Assembly (NCBI RefSeq): GCF_900230225.1
Contig: NZ_OCNH01000002.1
Span: 745,844-809,843, forward strand
Reading direction: 5' to 3'
From: Spirosoma fluviale
Lineage (GTDB): Bacteria > Bacteroidota > Bacteroidia > Cytophagales > Spirosomataceae
DNA length: 64,000 nt
In this document: piece after piece, positions 1 to 7,850 of the stretch
How the letters are laid out: every line of letters begins with the position of its first letter
How positions within the stretch are numbered: position 1 is the first letter of the stretch
Notes under the pieces: model-generated
Seen by the model: the letters and a program-made list of their open reading frames with translations, nothing else
What the model was told of the DNA's origin: nothing
The model's database searches: none
Position numbers and translations under genes: made by a program

Positions 1-1897
1 CCGCCGAAGACGATGCAATTTCGCAGCTACCTCCCGATTCGTTCATCCGGTGCTGCATATTTCCCAGGCCATTCCGTAACCGGGTTCGTTCATTCGGGCT
101 AAAGCCCTGCCCATTGTCGCCCACCTCAATGAGCAACCGGCCGGTTTCGGGCCGAATCACGAGGGATACCTGTGTAGCCCGGGCGTGCTTGACCACATTA
201 TTGAGCGCTTCTTTCACGGTCAGAAATACATTTCGGCGATCCGTTCCCCGTATGGTAATCTCGCTGGGCGACTCATTGACCTCTGTCTGGAGCTGTAAGT
301 CGGTGTTGTCGATAAATTCGCTGGCGTACGCCCGGGTGTACGCGATTAACCCATTGAGACTATCATTTTTGGTATTTAACGACCAGATGATTTCGTTCAT
401 GGTAGTGATCATATCGGCAGAAATGGCCGAAATCTTTTCAACTTCGGGCGTGGTTGCCGTTCCCATTCGCGTTTTAACCACTTCGCTCAACAGGCCAATG
501 GCGGTCAACGAGGCTCCCAGGTCATCGTGCATTTCCTTCGCGATGCGTAGTCGTTCTTTCTGCTGCCCCTGTAACTCAGACTGCACAACGGCCAGCTCGT
601 GCGTGCGTTCGGCAGCCAGTAAGGCGTTGTGGGAGGTACGCTGGCGCTGGCGCGAGTACAGATAAGCGAACAGCAACCCACTCACAATTACGAGTCCAGC
701 CAGAGCCGCTACTAAACTCCATAAGTTCTGGCGTTGACGAGCCTGTTCCAGTCGGCTAATCTGCCGTTGTTTTTCGGCCAGTTTCTGCCCGGCTTCGGCT
801 TGACGAAGTTTAAGCTCGAAGTCTTCCAGCAGCGTTTTTGCTTCCAGGCTGGAAAGTGAATCCTTGGTCTGCATGTATTTGTCATACCAGGGAATCGCCC
901 CTTTATAATCACCTAAACCCAGGCTCGCATTGGCGTATTCGCGGTAAATATTCCGAAATTCGGATAACCCCACTTTGTTCTTTTGGGCCATGGCGTACGC
1001 CTGGTCGAGCAATGATTTGGCTAACCCGTAACGCTTCATTTCGTTATAGGTTTCGGCCAGTCCGGCCAACAGATGCAGTTCCTGAAGGGGATTTTTTACC
1101 AGCCGGTTAATTTGCCGGGCATTTTTGTAATAGTAAAGCGATGAATCAATCTGCCCCAGCTCTTTGTGCAGATTGGCGATGTTTCCGTATATGAGCGCTA
1201 CAAGCTGAAGGTCCCGCGTTGAGTCGAGCATCAGCCGGGCTTTATGATAGTAGGCCAACGCCGGCTTTAATTGGTTTTGTTTGACATAAACGTTCGCTAT
1301 ACTAAAAAAATCCAGGGCCAGATCCTGCTGCGAACTGTTCGCCATTCGATCATACTTTAGTGCCCGATCGAAGTAGGTCAGTGCTTGCGGAAAGAGCCTT
1401 TCGGTTTCGTAGATAAGGCCCAGATTCTGATAAAGAACAGCGGCCTTTCGGCGATCTTTATGGGCCAGCCTGTAGGGAGCCGCTTTTTTGAAGTACTCAA
1501 TGGCTTGCTTGTTTTTACCCTGCCACTTAGCCGATTGAGCCAGCGCAAAATAGCACATACTTTGGTACTGTTCCGACGTGTCCCGCAAAGCCTTTTGCAG
1601 CCCTTCACTAGCCAGTTTGTACGATTCCTCGTGGCGGCCGAGTAGATCAAGCAGGTAGGTTGTCAGCCGGATACTCTCGAAGTAGCCTTTGGTATAGCCA
1701 ATTTTAGTGGAGAAGGCATAGGCCCTTTGATACTCCTTGAGGGCCGTTTCCGGCTGTTGCATTTCAATGGCTTCTGCTTTTTTGAGCAGCGTCATAATAT
1801 AACTCGTATCGACTGGGGTGGATACCCCCTGACCGAAGCCACTCCTGTTTTGGAGAATCAGAAAAGAAAGTACAATCAGAAACCGTTTGACCTGCAT
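1..1897 (-). CDS. TPR-containing sensor histidine kinase (HisKA_3 type), C-terminus cut by window edge
   Basis: The frame is open from the ATG at 1897 to the left edge (632 codons), so the last residues are missing. Residues 1-23 look like a signal peptide. About 45-340 is helical and TPR-like, 360-390 is a likely coiled coil, 391-413 is one membrane segment, and the cytoplasmic kinase follows. The H-box RIAKEMHDDLGASL puts the phospho-accepting His at residue 457 in the HisKA_3 (NarX/LiaS/DesK) form. A HATPase_c domain follows, with an N-box-like VKEALNNVVKHA and a G-box (GDNGQGF). In Cytophagales such periplasmic-TPR kinases usually pair with a NarL/LuxR-type regulator; none is visible here, so it may lie beyond the left edge. 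The stimulus is unknown. The frame is intact. Confidence 0.9.
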   Translation of the reverse strand, partial: MQVKRFLIVLSFLILQNRSGFGQGVSTPVDTSYIMTLLKKAEAIEMQQPETALKEYQRAYAFSTKIGYTKGYFESIRLTTYLLDLLGRHEESYKLASEGLQKALRDTSEQYQSMCYFALAQSAKWQGKNKQAIEYFKKAAPYRLAHKDRRKAAVLYQNLGLIYETERLFPQALTYFDRALKYDRMANSSQQDLALDFFSIANVYVKQNQLKPALAYYHKARLMLDSTRDLQLVALIYGNIANLHKELGQIDSSLYYYKNARQINRLVKNPLQELHLLAGLAETYNEMKRYGLAKSLLDQAYAMAQKNKVGLSEFRNIYREYANASLGLGDYKGAIPWYDKYMQTKDSLSSLEAKTLLEDFELKLRQAEAGQKLAEKQRQISRLEQARQRQNLWSLVAALAGLVIVSGLLFAYLYSRQRQRTSHNALLAAERTHELAVVQSELQGQQKERLRIAKEMHDDLGASLTAIGLLSEVVKTRMGTATTPEVEKISAISADMITTMNEIIWSLNTKNDSLNGLIAYTRAYASEFIDNTDLQLQTEVNESPSEITIRGTDRRNVFLTVKEALNNVVKHARATQVSLVIRPETGRLLIEVGDNGQGFSPNERTRLRNGLGNMQHRMNESGGSCEIASSSA

Positions 1898-2008
1898 ACG
1901 TAGGGCATTACGCAAAACCGTTGATAGGCAAAGGTAAGAGGCTGGCGGGCTATAATTTTCCCCGTTAAATGGATTGGCGCGCCTTAAAACCCCGCGCCAG
2001 AACCAGCG

Positions 2009-4330
2009 TTACTGGACTTGCCTTTTTAAGATTTCACGCTCAAAAAACTCGCGTTGCTCTTTGGGTAATTCATAAAGGGCTTTCTCTTCCTTGCCAAACA
2101 CCACCCGGCGATAGGTAGTAACGTAGGTCGAAATAATCTCAAATCCAGCGCGGCCTTGTAGCCAGATTTCCAGGTCGGTTAGTTCGGGTTCAGTGGCGGT
2201 TTGGGCTTGTAGGTGTTTTGTAACTGCCTTCTCTAAATTTGTAATGGAATCTTTATCGGTTCGTTCTATTGCAATTGTATTTTTAAAAGCATTAATAGCT
2301 TGAACGTAGTTGCCTTTCTTGCTATAGGTAACTCCTAGATTATACCAAATTTTTGCGTCATCAGGCTGTAAATCAATTGCCTTCAGTAAAGCCTCAATAG
2401 CTCTGTCTTGGTTATCTTGCATACCATAAGCGATTCCTAAGTTAGCCCAAGCTTTTATATAATCAGGTTGTAGTTCTATAGCTTTTTTGTATGCTCTAGT
2501 TGCATCATTATAGCTGATTTGAGCCTCATAAGTAACTCCAAGGTTGTACCAAGCCTTTATGTAGTCGGGTTTTAATTCGACCGCTTTTTCATAAGCTTCC
2601 ATAGCTTGGAAATAGCTATTTTGCGCGCTATAAACAACTCCTAGATTGTACCAAGCCATTTCATCATCTGGCCTTATTTCAATAGCTTGTTTAAAAGCTT
2701 CAATAGCAAGGATATAATTGTCTTGGCTAGTATAAATTGCACCTAAGCCATTCCAAGCTGATTCTAAACTGGGCCTTATTTCAATAGCTTGTCTAAAAGC
2801 TTCAATAGCTTGATCATAGTTTGTTTGGTCAGTATACGCAATTCCTAAAAATAGCCAAGCCCATTCGGAATTGGCTTTTACATGAATAGCTTGCTGATAA
2901 GCATGGATTGCTTCGTTATAATGACCTTTTTTGTGATAATCTAGACCTAAGTTTATTTGTTTTTGGGCTATTGATACTAATCCTAGCTGTTCAACTTCTA
3001 AATCAATTTGCACCTTCAACGCCCGCTCGCGAGCTTCCACTTCCCAATAAAGTTTTTGCTTTTTTTGCGGCTCAACTTCACTTTGATACATACTTTCAAA
3101 GCGTGCCTTCTGGCTTTTAATCTCATCATGCGAATAATACAAGGCCAGAAAGTCAATGAACAAAGCCGTAACACCCTCTCGCTGTTCGCCAATTTCAATG
3201 GCAATGCGTAACAGCGGTTCCGATACATCGTATAGTTTGTTGCGTTTGTCCGTCGGGTCGGGGAGGGCGTCAATCAAGTGCTGGCGTTGGAGTTCGCTGA
3301 GCTGTTTGGTGAGCGATGTGGTGGCAATGAAGCAGTTTTTGCCAATGTCGGTACCTTTTTGCGGGATTTTTGCGAGTGCCAGATAGTACAGAATCTTTTG
3401 CTGCTGGGCAGGCAAAAACCGAATGAACGTCTCATAATACGGCTTGAGATCGTTCATAGTCTTCATGAAAATCACGGAGAGGTCGGCTAAGCTATCCGCT
3501 TTCAGAAACTCATAAAACGTAACCAGAAGCCTATGGTTTCCTTTCACCAACTCGTGAATGGCCCGCACCTGTGCTTGCCCTTTTCCGGCCAAATGCTCGA
3601 TCATGGTCGGATTATTCTCAATCTGAGCAAGGCTTCTTAGTAGTTCCAGCGACTCCTCGTAGGTGAGTTTTTTGAGCGTGATCGTGGAGAAGAAACCGTA
3701 AAATGGGCGGTCTTCGCGGCCCAAATCAGGGCTGGTAGCCTGAGAGGTCGCCATGATGCTGATCCGGTTGTGCCGATAAAGCCAGGCACGTAGTTTCGAC
3801 TGCCCATCTTTATTTAACGCTTCCAGAATGGAATCGAAATTCTCACTTAAAATCAGCAGGGGTTTGTCGCCAATATAATCGCTGATTATGGTTTCGGCTA
3901 CGTACTCCTGGCGGCTTTCGGGGGTTTCGCGCAGGATGTTCAGTTGAGTTTCCAGTGCTGCCCGGTCGGCATCGTACCAGCGCATGAATGCGTTGATAAC
4001 GCGAATCAGGAAATCGAGGTAGCCAGAAATGCCGTATTCTTCCTCGGCAAAGTAGGAGACAACAATGGCCCGTGATTGCACCAGCTCGTTTACCCGGTAA
4101 TACAGCACCCGAAGCATATGTGTTTTGCCCGCACCGCGCGGCCCCACAATAAATACCTGATGGTTTACGCCGTTCTGCGCAATCTCCCAGACATATTGCT
4201 CCAGCAGACTGACCGTCTTCTGGCGGCCTATCAGCATTTTTTCCAGAATGTCGGGCTTAACGTTCTTCGCTCCAAAACTCAGAAACGTACTGATGCCTTT
4301 ATTTCCTACGCTTTGTTGAGTTTCCACCAC
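2009..4330 (-). CDS. P-loop ATPase (ORC/STAND-like) with C-terminal TPR array
   Basis: 773 residues. The N-terminal AAA/STAND-type ATPase has a perfect Walker A, GPRGAGKT, at 63-70. The Walker B-like strand is LLILSENFD (158-166), with Ser-Glu-Asn where Asp-Glu is usual. A sensor-1-like strand ISIMATSQ lies near 191-198. Residues about 310-380 look like a winged helix (TTSLTKQLSELQRQHLI). About seven 34-residue TPR units run from 457 to 690, two of them with the identical run PDYIKAW, and an unassigned 70-residue tail follows. The TPR-coding DNA is clearly more AT-rich than the rest. The start ATG lies inside the end of the upstream ATPase gene (25-nt overlap), suggesting translational coupling. 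The design (ATPase plus repeat sensor) matches STAND signalling proteins; a defence or stress role is inference. No effector domain is visible. Confidence 0.85.
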   Translation of the reverse strand: MVETQQSVGNKGISTFLSFGAKNVKPDILEKMLIGRQKTVSLLEQYVWEIAQNGVNHQVFIVGPRGAGKTHMLRVLYYRVNELVQSRAIVVSYFAEEEYGISGYLDFLIRVINAFMRWYDADRAALETQLNILRETPESRQEYVAETIISDYIGDKPLLILSENFDSILEALNKDGQSKLRAWLYRHNRISIMATSQATSPDLGREDRPFYGFFSTITLKKLTYEESLELLRSLAQIENNPTMIEHLAGKGQAQVRAIHELVKGNHRLLVTFYEFLKADSLADLSVIFMKTMNDLKPYYETFIRFLPAQQQKILYYLALAKIPQKGTDIGKNCFIATTSLTKQLSELQRQHLIDALPDPTDKRNKLYDVSEPLLRIAIEIGEQREGVTALFIDFLALYYSHDEIKSQKARFESMYQSEVEPQKKQKLYWEVEARERALKVQIDLEVEQLGLVSIAQKQINLGLDYHKKGHYNEAIHAYQQAIHVKANSEWAWLFLGIAYTDQTNYDQAIEAFRQAIEIRPSLESAWNGLGAIYTSQDNYILAIEAFKQAIEIRPDDEMAWYNLGVVYSAQNSYFQAMEAYEKAVELKPDYIKAWYNLGVTYEAQISYNDATRAYKKAIELQPDYIKAWANLGIAYGMQDNQDRAIEALLKAIDLQPDDAKIWYNLGVTYSKKGNYVQAINAFKNTIAIERTDKDSITNLEKAVTKHLQAQTATEPELTDLEIWLQGRAGFEIISTYVTTYRRVVFGKEEKALYELPKEQREFFEREILKRQVQ

Positions 4331-5553
4331 TGTTTAATGAGGTTATATTTGAATTGGTAGTGCCTTGCCCCGCTCTCAATCTTTCGAACCAGGTATTGCT
4401 CTTTCCATAGTGTTTCCAATGCATCCAGAAGTTGTGCCTTGTTTGCCGTCGTTATATGCTGTTGCAGGTCGTTTTCGGATGCAAAGCCATCCTGATTAGC
4501 TAACTGGTTTAGTATCTCAAGCATCCGGTCGGCCTTCTGTAATTCGTAATAAATGCCAATTCGCTGGTATAATTGGTTAAATACTTTTGCCTCATCCGGG
4601 TCGTTCAGCAAACTCTCCTGAGCTTTGTTGATCGTATCGTCGTTGATCTCCCCGTTATGGTGCGACTGAATAAGCTGGAAAATTGTGTTGATATAAAAAG
4701 GCAAGTTTTCGGCGAATCGGTGAATGCGCTGATGAAGTATGGTTATATCACCAGAGTGAGTAAACCCTGATAAAGCTAGACATCGACACAAAAACAGCGC
4801 GTCTGCGTCATTCATGGGTTCTAACCGAAACGATTTCGTATCGTTAAACGGTTCGCCTGTGTAATTATGCTTCCTACGTAATCGATCTAAAACAACCTGC
4901 ATACCCACTGAGCCACAAACTACGAATCGGATATGTCCCTGCTCCTTCAGGTCAATGCGTAAATTCCGGAATAAGTCCAGCAGTTCGATGGCATCTTGTG
5001 ATTTGTCATTTTCCAGCCAATCCCAGAGCATCACAGGGAATTCGTCAAGCACTAGTGTCAGAATTTCACCATCCTTTCGGGTGCGAGCTGCTAAATCTTT
5101 AATACAGGCGGTTAGCGCATCCTTCCACTTGGTTTTAAATTCTGGAAGCTTGAACGTAACTTCCTTAATTTTCACCTCCGCTGGTTTGAAGGTATTGTAG
5201 AGATTCTTTATACCATGCCACCCAACTTTAAGTATGCCCAACCTCTCTTGTTTTCGTAGCGTGTCAAGTAAAACATCCGTTAGTTCGGTAACATCTTTTA
5301 CCCCTTGAAGCATAAAGTAAATGACCTTGTTAGGCTCATCCTGTTTTATACTGAGGTATTCCAATTTCTGCACCAGAAGCGTTTTGCCCATACGTCGAAA
5401 TTCTTCTATGGTTACGCTTTGGGCCATAAGCAACGTTCTCAATTTCTTCAATTCTTCATCACGGCCAACTATTTTATCAGGTGGAATTGTACCGACTGTG
5501 GGGGTTAGTAAATAAGGGGTCATGAATCGCTCATTTATATTTATGTCAAACAT
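4306..5553 (-). CDS. P-loop ATPase with degenerate Walker A, first gene of a two-ATPase operon
   Basis: 415 residues, resembling the archaeal-type ATPase_2/AAA_34 proteins. After IVGRDEELKKLR, the P-loop reads EFRRMGKT (51-58): the GKT is kept but the first Gly is Glu. Walker B is LTLVLDEF with Asp170-Glu171. A C-terminal winged helix is likely (QLANQDGFASENDLQQHI, then LETLWKEQYLVRK). Translation could start at 5553 or at the second ATG at 5523 (MTPYLLTP). A perfect hairpin ends at 5554, next to the first ATG, so I think 5523 is at least as likely. The gene overlaps the TPR-ATPase downstream by 25 nt, so the two products are probably made together and may interact. No nuclease, protease or membrane domain is seen. 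Function unknown. Confidence 0.82.
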   Translation of the reverse strand: MFDININERFMTPYLLTPTVGTIPPDKIVGRDEELKKLRTLLMAQSVTIEEFRRMGKTLLVQKLEYLSIKQDEPNKVIYFMLQGVKDVTELTDVLLDTLRKQERLGILKVGWHGIKNLYNTFKPAEVKIKEVTFKLPEFKTKWKDALTACIKDLAARTRKDGEILTLVLDEFPVMLWDWLENDKSQDAIELLDLFRNLRIDLKEQGHIRFVVCGSVGMQVVLDRLRRKHNYTGEPFNDTKSFRLEPMNDADALFLCRCLALSGFTHSGDITILHQRIHRFAENLPFYINTIFQLIQSHHNGEINDDTINKAQESLLNDPDEAKVFNQLYQRIGIYYELQKADRMLEILNQLANQDGFASENDLQQHITTANKAQLLDALETLWKEQYLVRKIESGARHYQFKYNLIKQWWKLNKA

Positions 5554-5621
5554 AAGACAAAAATTAACTATAAGATAAAATCATCTCAAGATGATTTTAT
5601 CTTATAGTTAATTTTTGTCTT
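5554..5621. repeat. Perfect 33-bp AT-rich palindrome
   Basis: The arms 5554-5586 and 5589-5621 are exact reverse complements with only CA between them. The element is strongly AT-rich. It abuts the first possible start codon (5553) of the minus-strand ATPase gene and lies 66 bp before the plus-strand glycosidase-like gene. In an ATPase transcript it would form a very stable hairpin just before the start codon. It could be a MITE/REP-like insertion, a regulator site or a bidirectional transcription block; I cannot tell which. I see no target-site duplication. Confidence 0.9.
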
Positions 5622-5687
5622 TAAAAATGAGTAACAGTAATCTTTCCCGGCATCCTCCTTCCTGTTACTGAAACAAACCTCCGGGAA

Positions 5688-7709
5688 ATGAAGGCTGCCG
5701 TTATCATACTACTCGTTGCGCTCTTCAATGGTCAACTATGTGCTCAACCGGGTAAGCTGGGGCCTGCCACCAAACGCTATTTTGGCCTTCACTTCGATTT
5801 TCACGCCGGTAGCAACGACTCCCTGATTGGCCGAAATCTGTCAGAAAGTGGCCTCGATTCTCTACTGACGGCCGTCAAACCCGATTTTATTCAGATCGAC
5901 TGCAAAGGTCATCCGGGTGTGTCGAGTTATCCTTCCAAAGTGGGTACGGCAACCGTGGCTCCAAACATCGCGAAAGATCCGCTGGCGTTTTACCGGGCCG
6001 TTACCCGCAAACATGGCGTTGGGTTATACCTGCATTATTCGGGGGTGTTCGACGATGCGGCACTGGCTAAACACCCCGGCTGGGCGGCCGTGAAAGCCGA
6101 CGGCACACTTAACACCTCGAAAACGTCCGTTCACGGCCCTTATGCCGACTCGCTCCTGATTCCGCAACTCAACGAACTGGCCGATTATGGTGCCGATGGC
6201 GTATGGGTCGATGGCGAGTGCTGGGCAACGGTGCCGGATTATTCACCCACTGCGCTGGCGAAGTTTCGGGCTGAAACGGGCATTCAGTCGGTGCCGCGCT
6301 TGACTAAAGATGCTGGTTACGGGGCGTTCAACGAATTTGCCCGGCAGTCGTTCACCCAATATATCGGGCATTATGTCGACGCGGTTCATCGCCACAAGCC
6401 CACCTTCCGGATTGCATCGAACTGGGCCTATTCGTCCATGATGCCGGAACCCATCACAACCAACGTCGATTTTCTGTCGGGCGATCTGACACCGGGGAAT
6501 AGTGTCAATTCTGCCGCGCTGGAAGGGCGCGTTATGGCCGCGCAGGGCCAGCTTTATAGCAAACCCTGGGATTTGATGTCGTGGAGTTTCTGGTACGAAT
6601 TCAGTCCGGTACAGCGGCAGGGCGATCAGAAGTCGGCGGTGCATCTGATGCAGGAAGCCGCCGAGATTATCGCGCTTGGCGGTGGGTTTCAGGCCTACTA
6701 CCAGCAAAGCCGGGATGCCTCACTCCCCCGGCGCGAGCTGCCCGTTATGGCTGATTTGAGCCGGTTTGTGCGCGCCCGGCAACCCTTTTGCGAGGGCAGT
6801 ACACCCGTGCCGCAGATTGCCGTGCTGTATGCAAACACAACGGTTCGGGCGTTCAATCAGTCACTGTTCGGGAATGGGCAAACGCACCGGGTTAGTGGCA
6901 TATTGTCGGCCCTGCTGGATGCGCAATTACCCGTCGAAGTGCTGTCTGAACATCACCTTCGGGGACGGCTAAATCAGTATCCGGTCATTGTAGTGTCGCA
7001 ACAGGATTCGCTTGATCCGGCGTTCCGGCAAGAACTGCTCAACTATGCCCGGCAGGGTGGTCATTTGATGCTGATCGGCGCGAGAACAACCCGCTCATTT
7101 GCCGCCGAACTGGGCGTTGCACCAATGGATGAGAAGGCCACTACGCCCAGGTCGGTGCTGCACAAGGGCGCGTCGATCGTGCTTACCGGCCCGTTTCAGC
7201 CCGTGCGGATTACCGGCCCGAACACAACCCCCATTGGTAACTTCCTGCAATCGGAAGCGGGTGGACCGGTGCCGGGCGTAATCGCTACGGAAACGCAGTT
7301 TGACAAGGGGAAATTGACGGCGATATACGCCGATCTGAGCCGTGATTACGAGAAACACCAATCGGCCAAACTGCGTGATTTCATCGCGTCGCTGGCCAAA
7401 CCATTACTGACAAACCCTGTAGTTGAGGTAAGCGGCTCGCATCTGGTACACGTTGTCCTGAACCGGCAACGCGACCGGCTGGCGGTGAACCTGATCAACA
7501 CCGGAGGTCGCCACGCCGACCCGCAGGTATTTACATACGATGAAGTGCCACCCCTAACCAACCTCACCGTTCGGATTCGTGTTGACAAGAAACCGAAGCG
7601 CATCATCCAGCAACCCGAGAACCGGAGCTTACCTGTTCGCTATGACAAAGGGGTAGCTACCGTGACCGTACCAGAGTTGGCGTTGCATTCGGTACTGGTT
7701 GTCGAATGA
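5688..7709 (+). CDS. Secreted glycoside hydrolase-like protein (TIM barrel plus GATase-like domain)
   Basis: 673 residues with a signal peptide ending near LCAQ (20). The N-terminal half looks like a (beta/alpha)8 barrel of the alpha-L-fucosidase/GHL type: FGLHFDFHAG near 32, FIQIDCKGHPG near 68, and GADGVWVDGECW at 168-179, where Asp175 and Glu177 are the best catalytic candidates. About 375-560 resembles the class I glutamine-amidotransferase-like/GH42 middle domain (VPQIAVLYANTT, LPVEVLSEHHL, YPVIVVSQQ). A beta-sandwich ends the protein. This layout fits proteins annotated as alpha-L-fucosidase or beta-galactosidase-trimerisation families, but I cannot assign a CAZy family or substrate. 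It stands alone between two inverted repeats. Confidence 0.75.
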   Translation: MKAAVIILLVALFNGQLCAQPGKLGPATKRYFGLHFDFHAGSNDSLIGRNLSESGLDSLLTAVKPDFIQIDCKGHPGVSSYPSKVGTATVAPNIAKDPLAFYRAVTRKHGVGLYLHYSGVFDDAALAKHPGWAAVKADGTLNTSKTSVHGPYADSLLIPQLNELADYGADGVWVDGECWATVPDYSPTALAKFRAETGIQSVPRLTKDAGYGAFNEFARQSFTQYIGHYVDAVHRHKPTFRIASNWAYSSMMPEPITTNVDFLSGDLTPGNSVNSAALEGRVMAAQGQLYSKPWDLMSWSFWYEFSPVQRQGDQKSAVHLMQEAAEIIALGGGFQAYYQQSRDASLPRRELPVMADLSRFVRARQPFCEGSTPVPQIAVLYANTTVRAFNQSLFGNGQTHRVSGILSALLDAQLPVEVLSEHHLRGRLNQYPVIVVSQQDSLDPAFRQELLNYARQGGHLMLIGARTTRSFAAELGVAPMDEKATTPRSVLHKGASIVLTGPFQPVRITGPNTTPIGNFLQSEAGGPVPGVIATETQFDKGKLTAIYADLSRDYEKHQSAKLRDFIASLAKPLLTNPVVEVSGSHLVHVVLNRQRDRLAVNLINTGGRHADPQVFTYDEVPPLTNLTVRIRVDKKPKRIIQQPENRSLPVRYDKGVATVTVPELALHSVLVVE

Positions 7710-7710
7710 G

Positions 7711-7850
7711 GATGCTGGCACGAGTATTGACCGCACGGGCGGCCCCGTCGTGCCTTTTGATACAGTCAGTATTCACTGATGCAAGCGAATGCTTGCTATA
7801 TCAAAAGGCACGACGGGGCCGCCCGTGCGGTCAATACTCGCGCCAGCATC
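7711..7850. repeat. Long inverted repeat (52-bp arms) filling the gap between convergent genes
   Basis: The arms 7711-7762 and 7799-7850 match at 51 of 52 positions as reverse complements. The 36-nt centre holds two further small hairpins (CAGT-ATTC-ACTG, and GCAAGC-GAAT-GCTTGC). The arms are GC-rich and contain the sub-palindrome ACGGG-CGGC-CCCGT. The element starts 1 nt after the stop of the upstream gene and overlaps the stop codon of the convergent TonB receptor gene. It probably acts as a bidirectional terminator, but is far longer than needed. A degenerate half copy lies at 19096-19120, so it belongs to a dispersed family. Confidence 0.9.

Noticed and set aside
114..665. Plus-strand open frame of 183 codons
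   Set aside because: It is the antisense of the histidine kinase domain at 1-1897; composition (Ser/Arg-rich) and lack of any motif mark it as a shadow.
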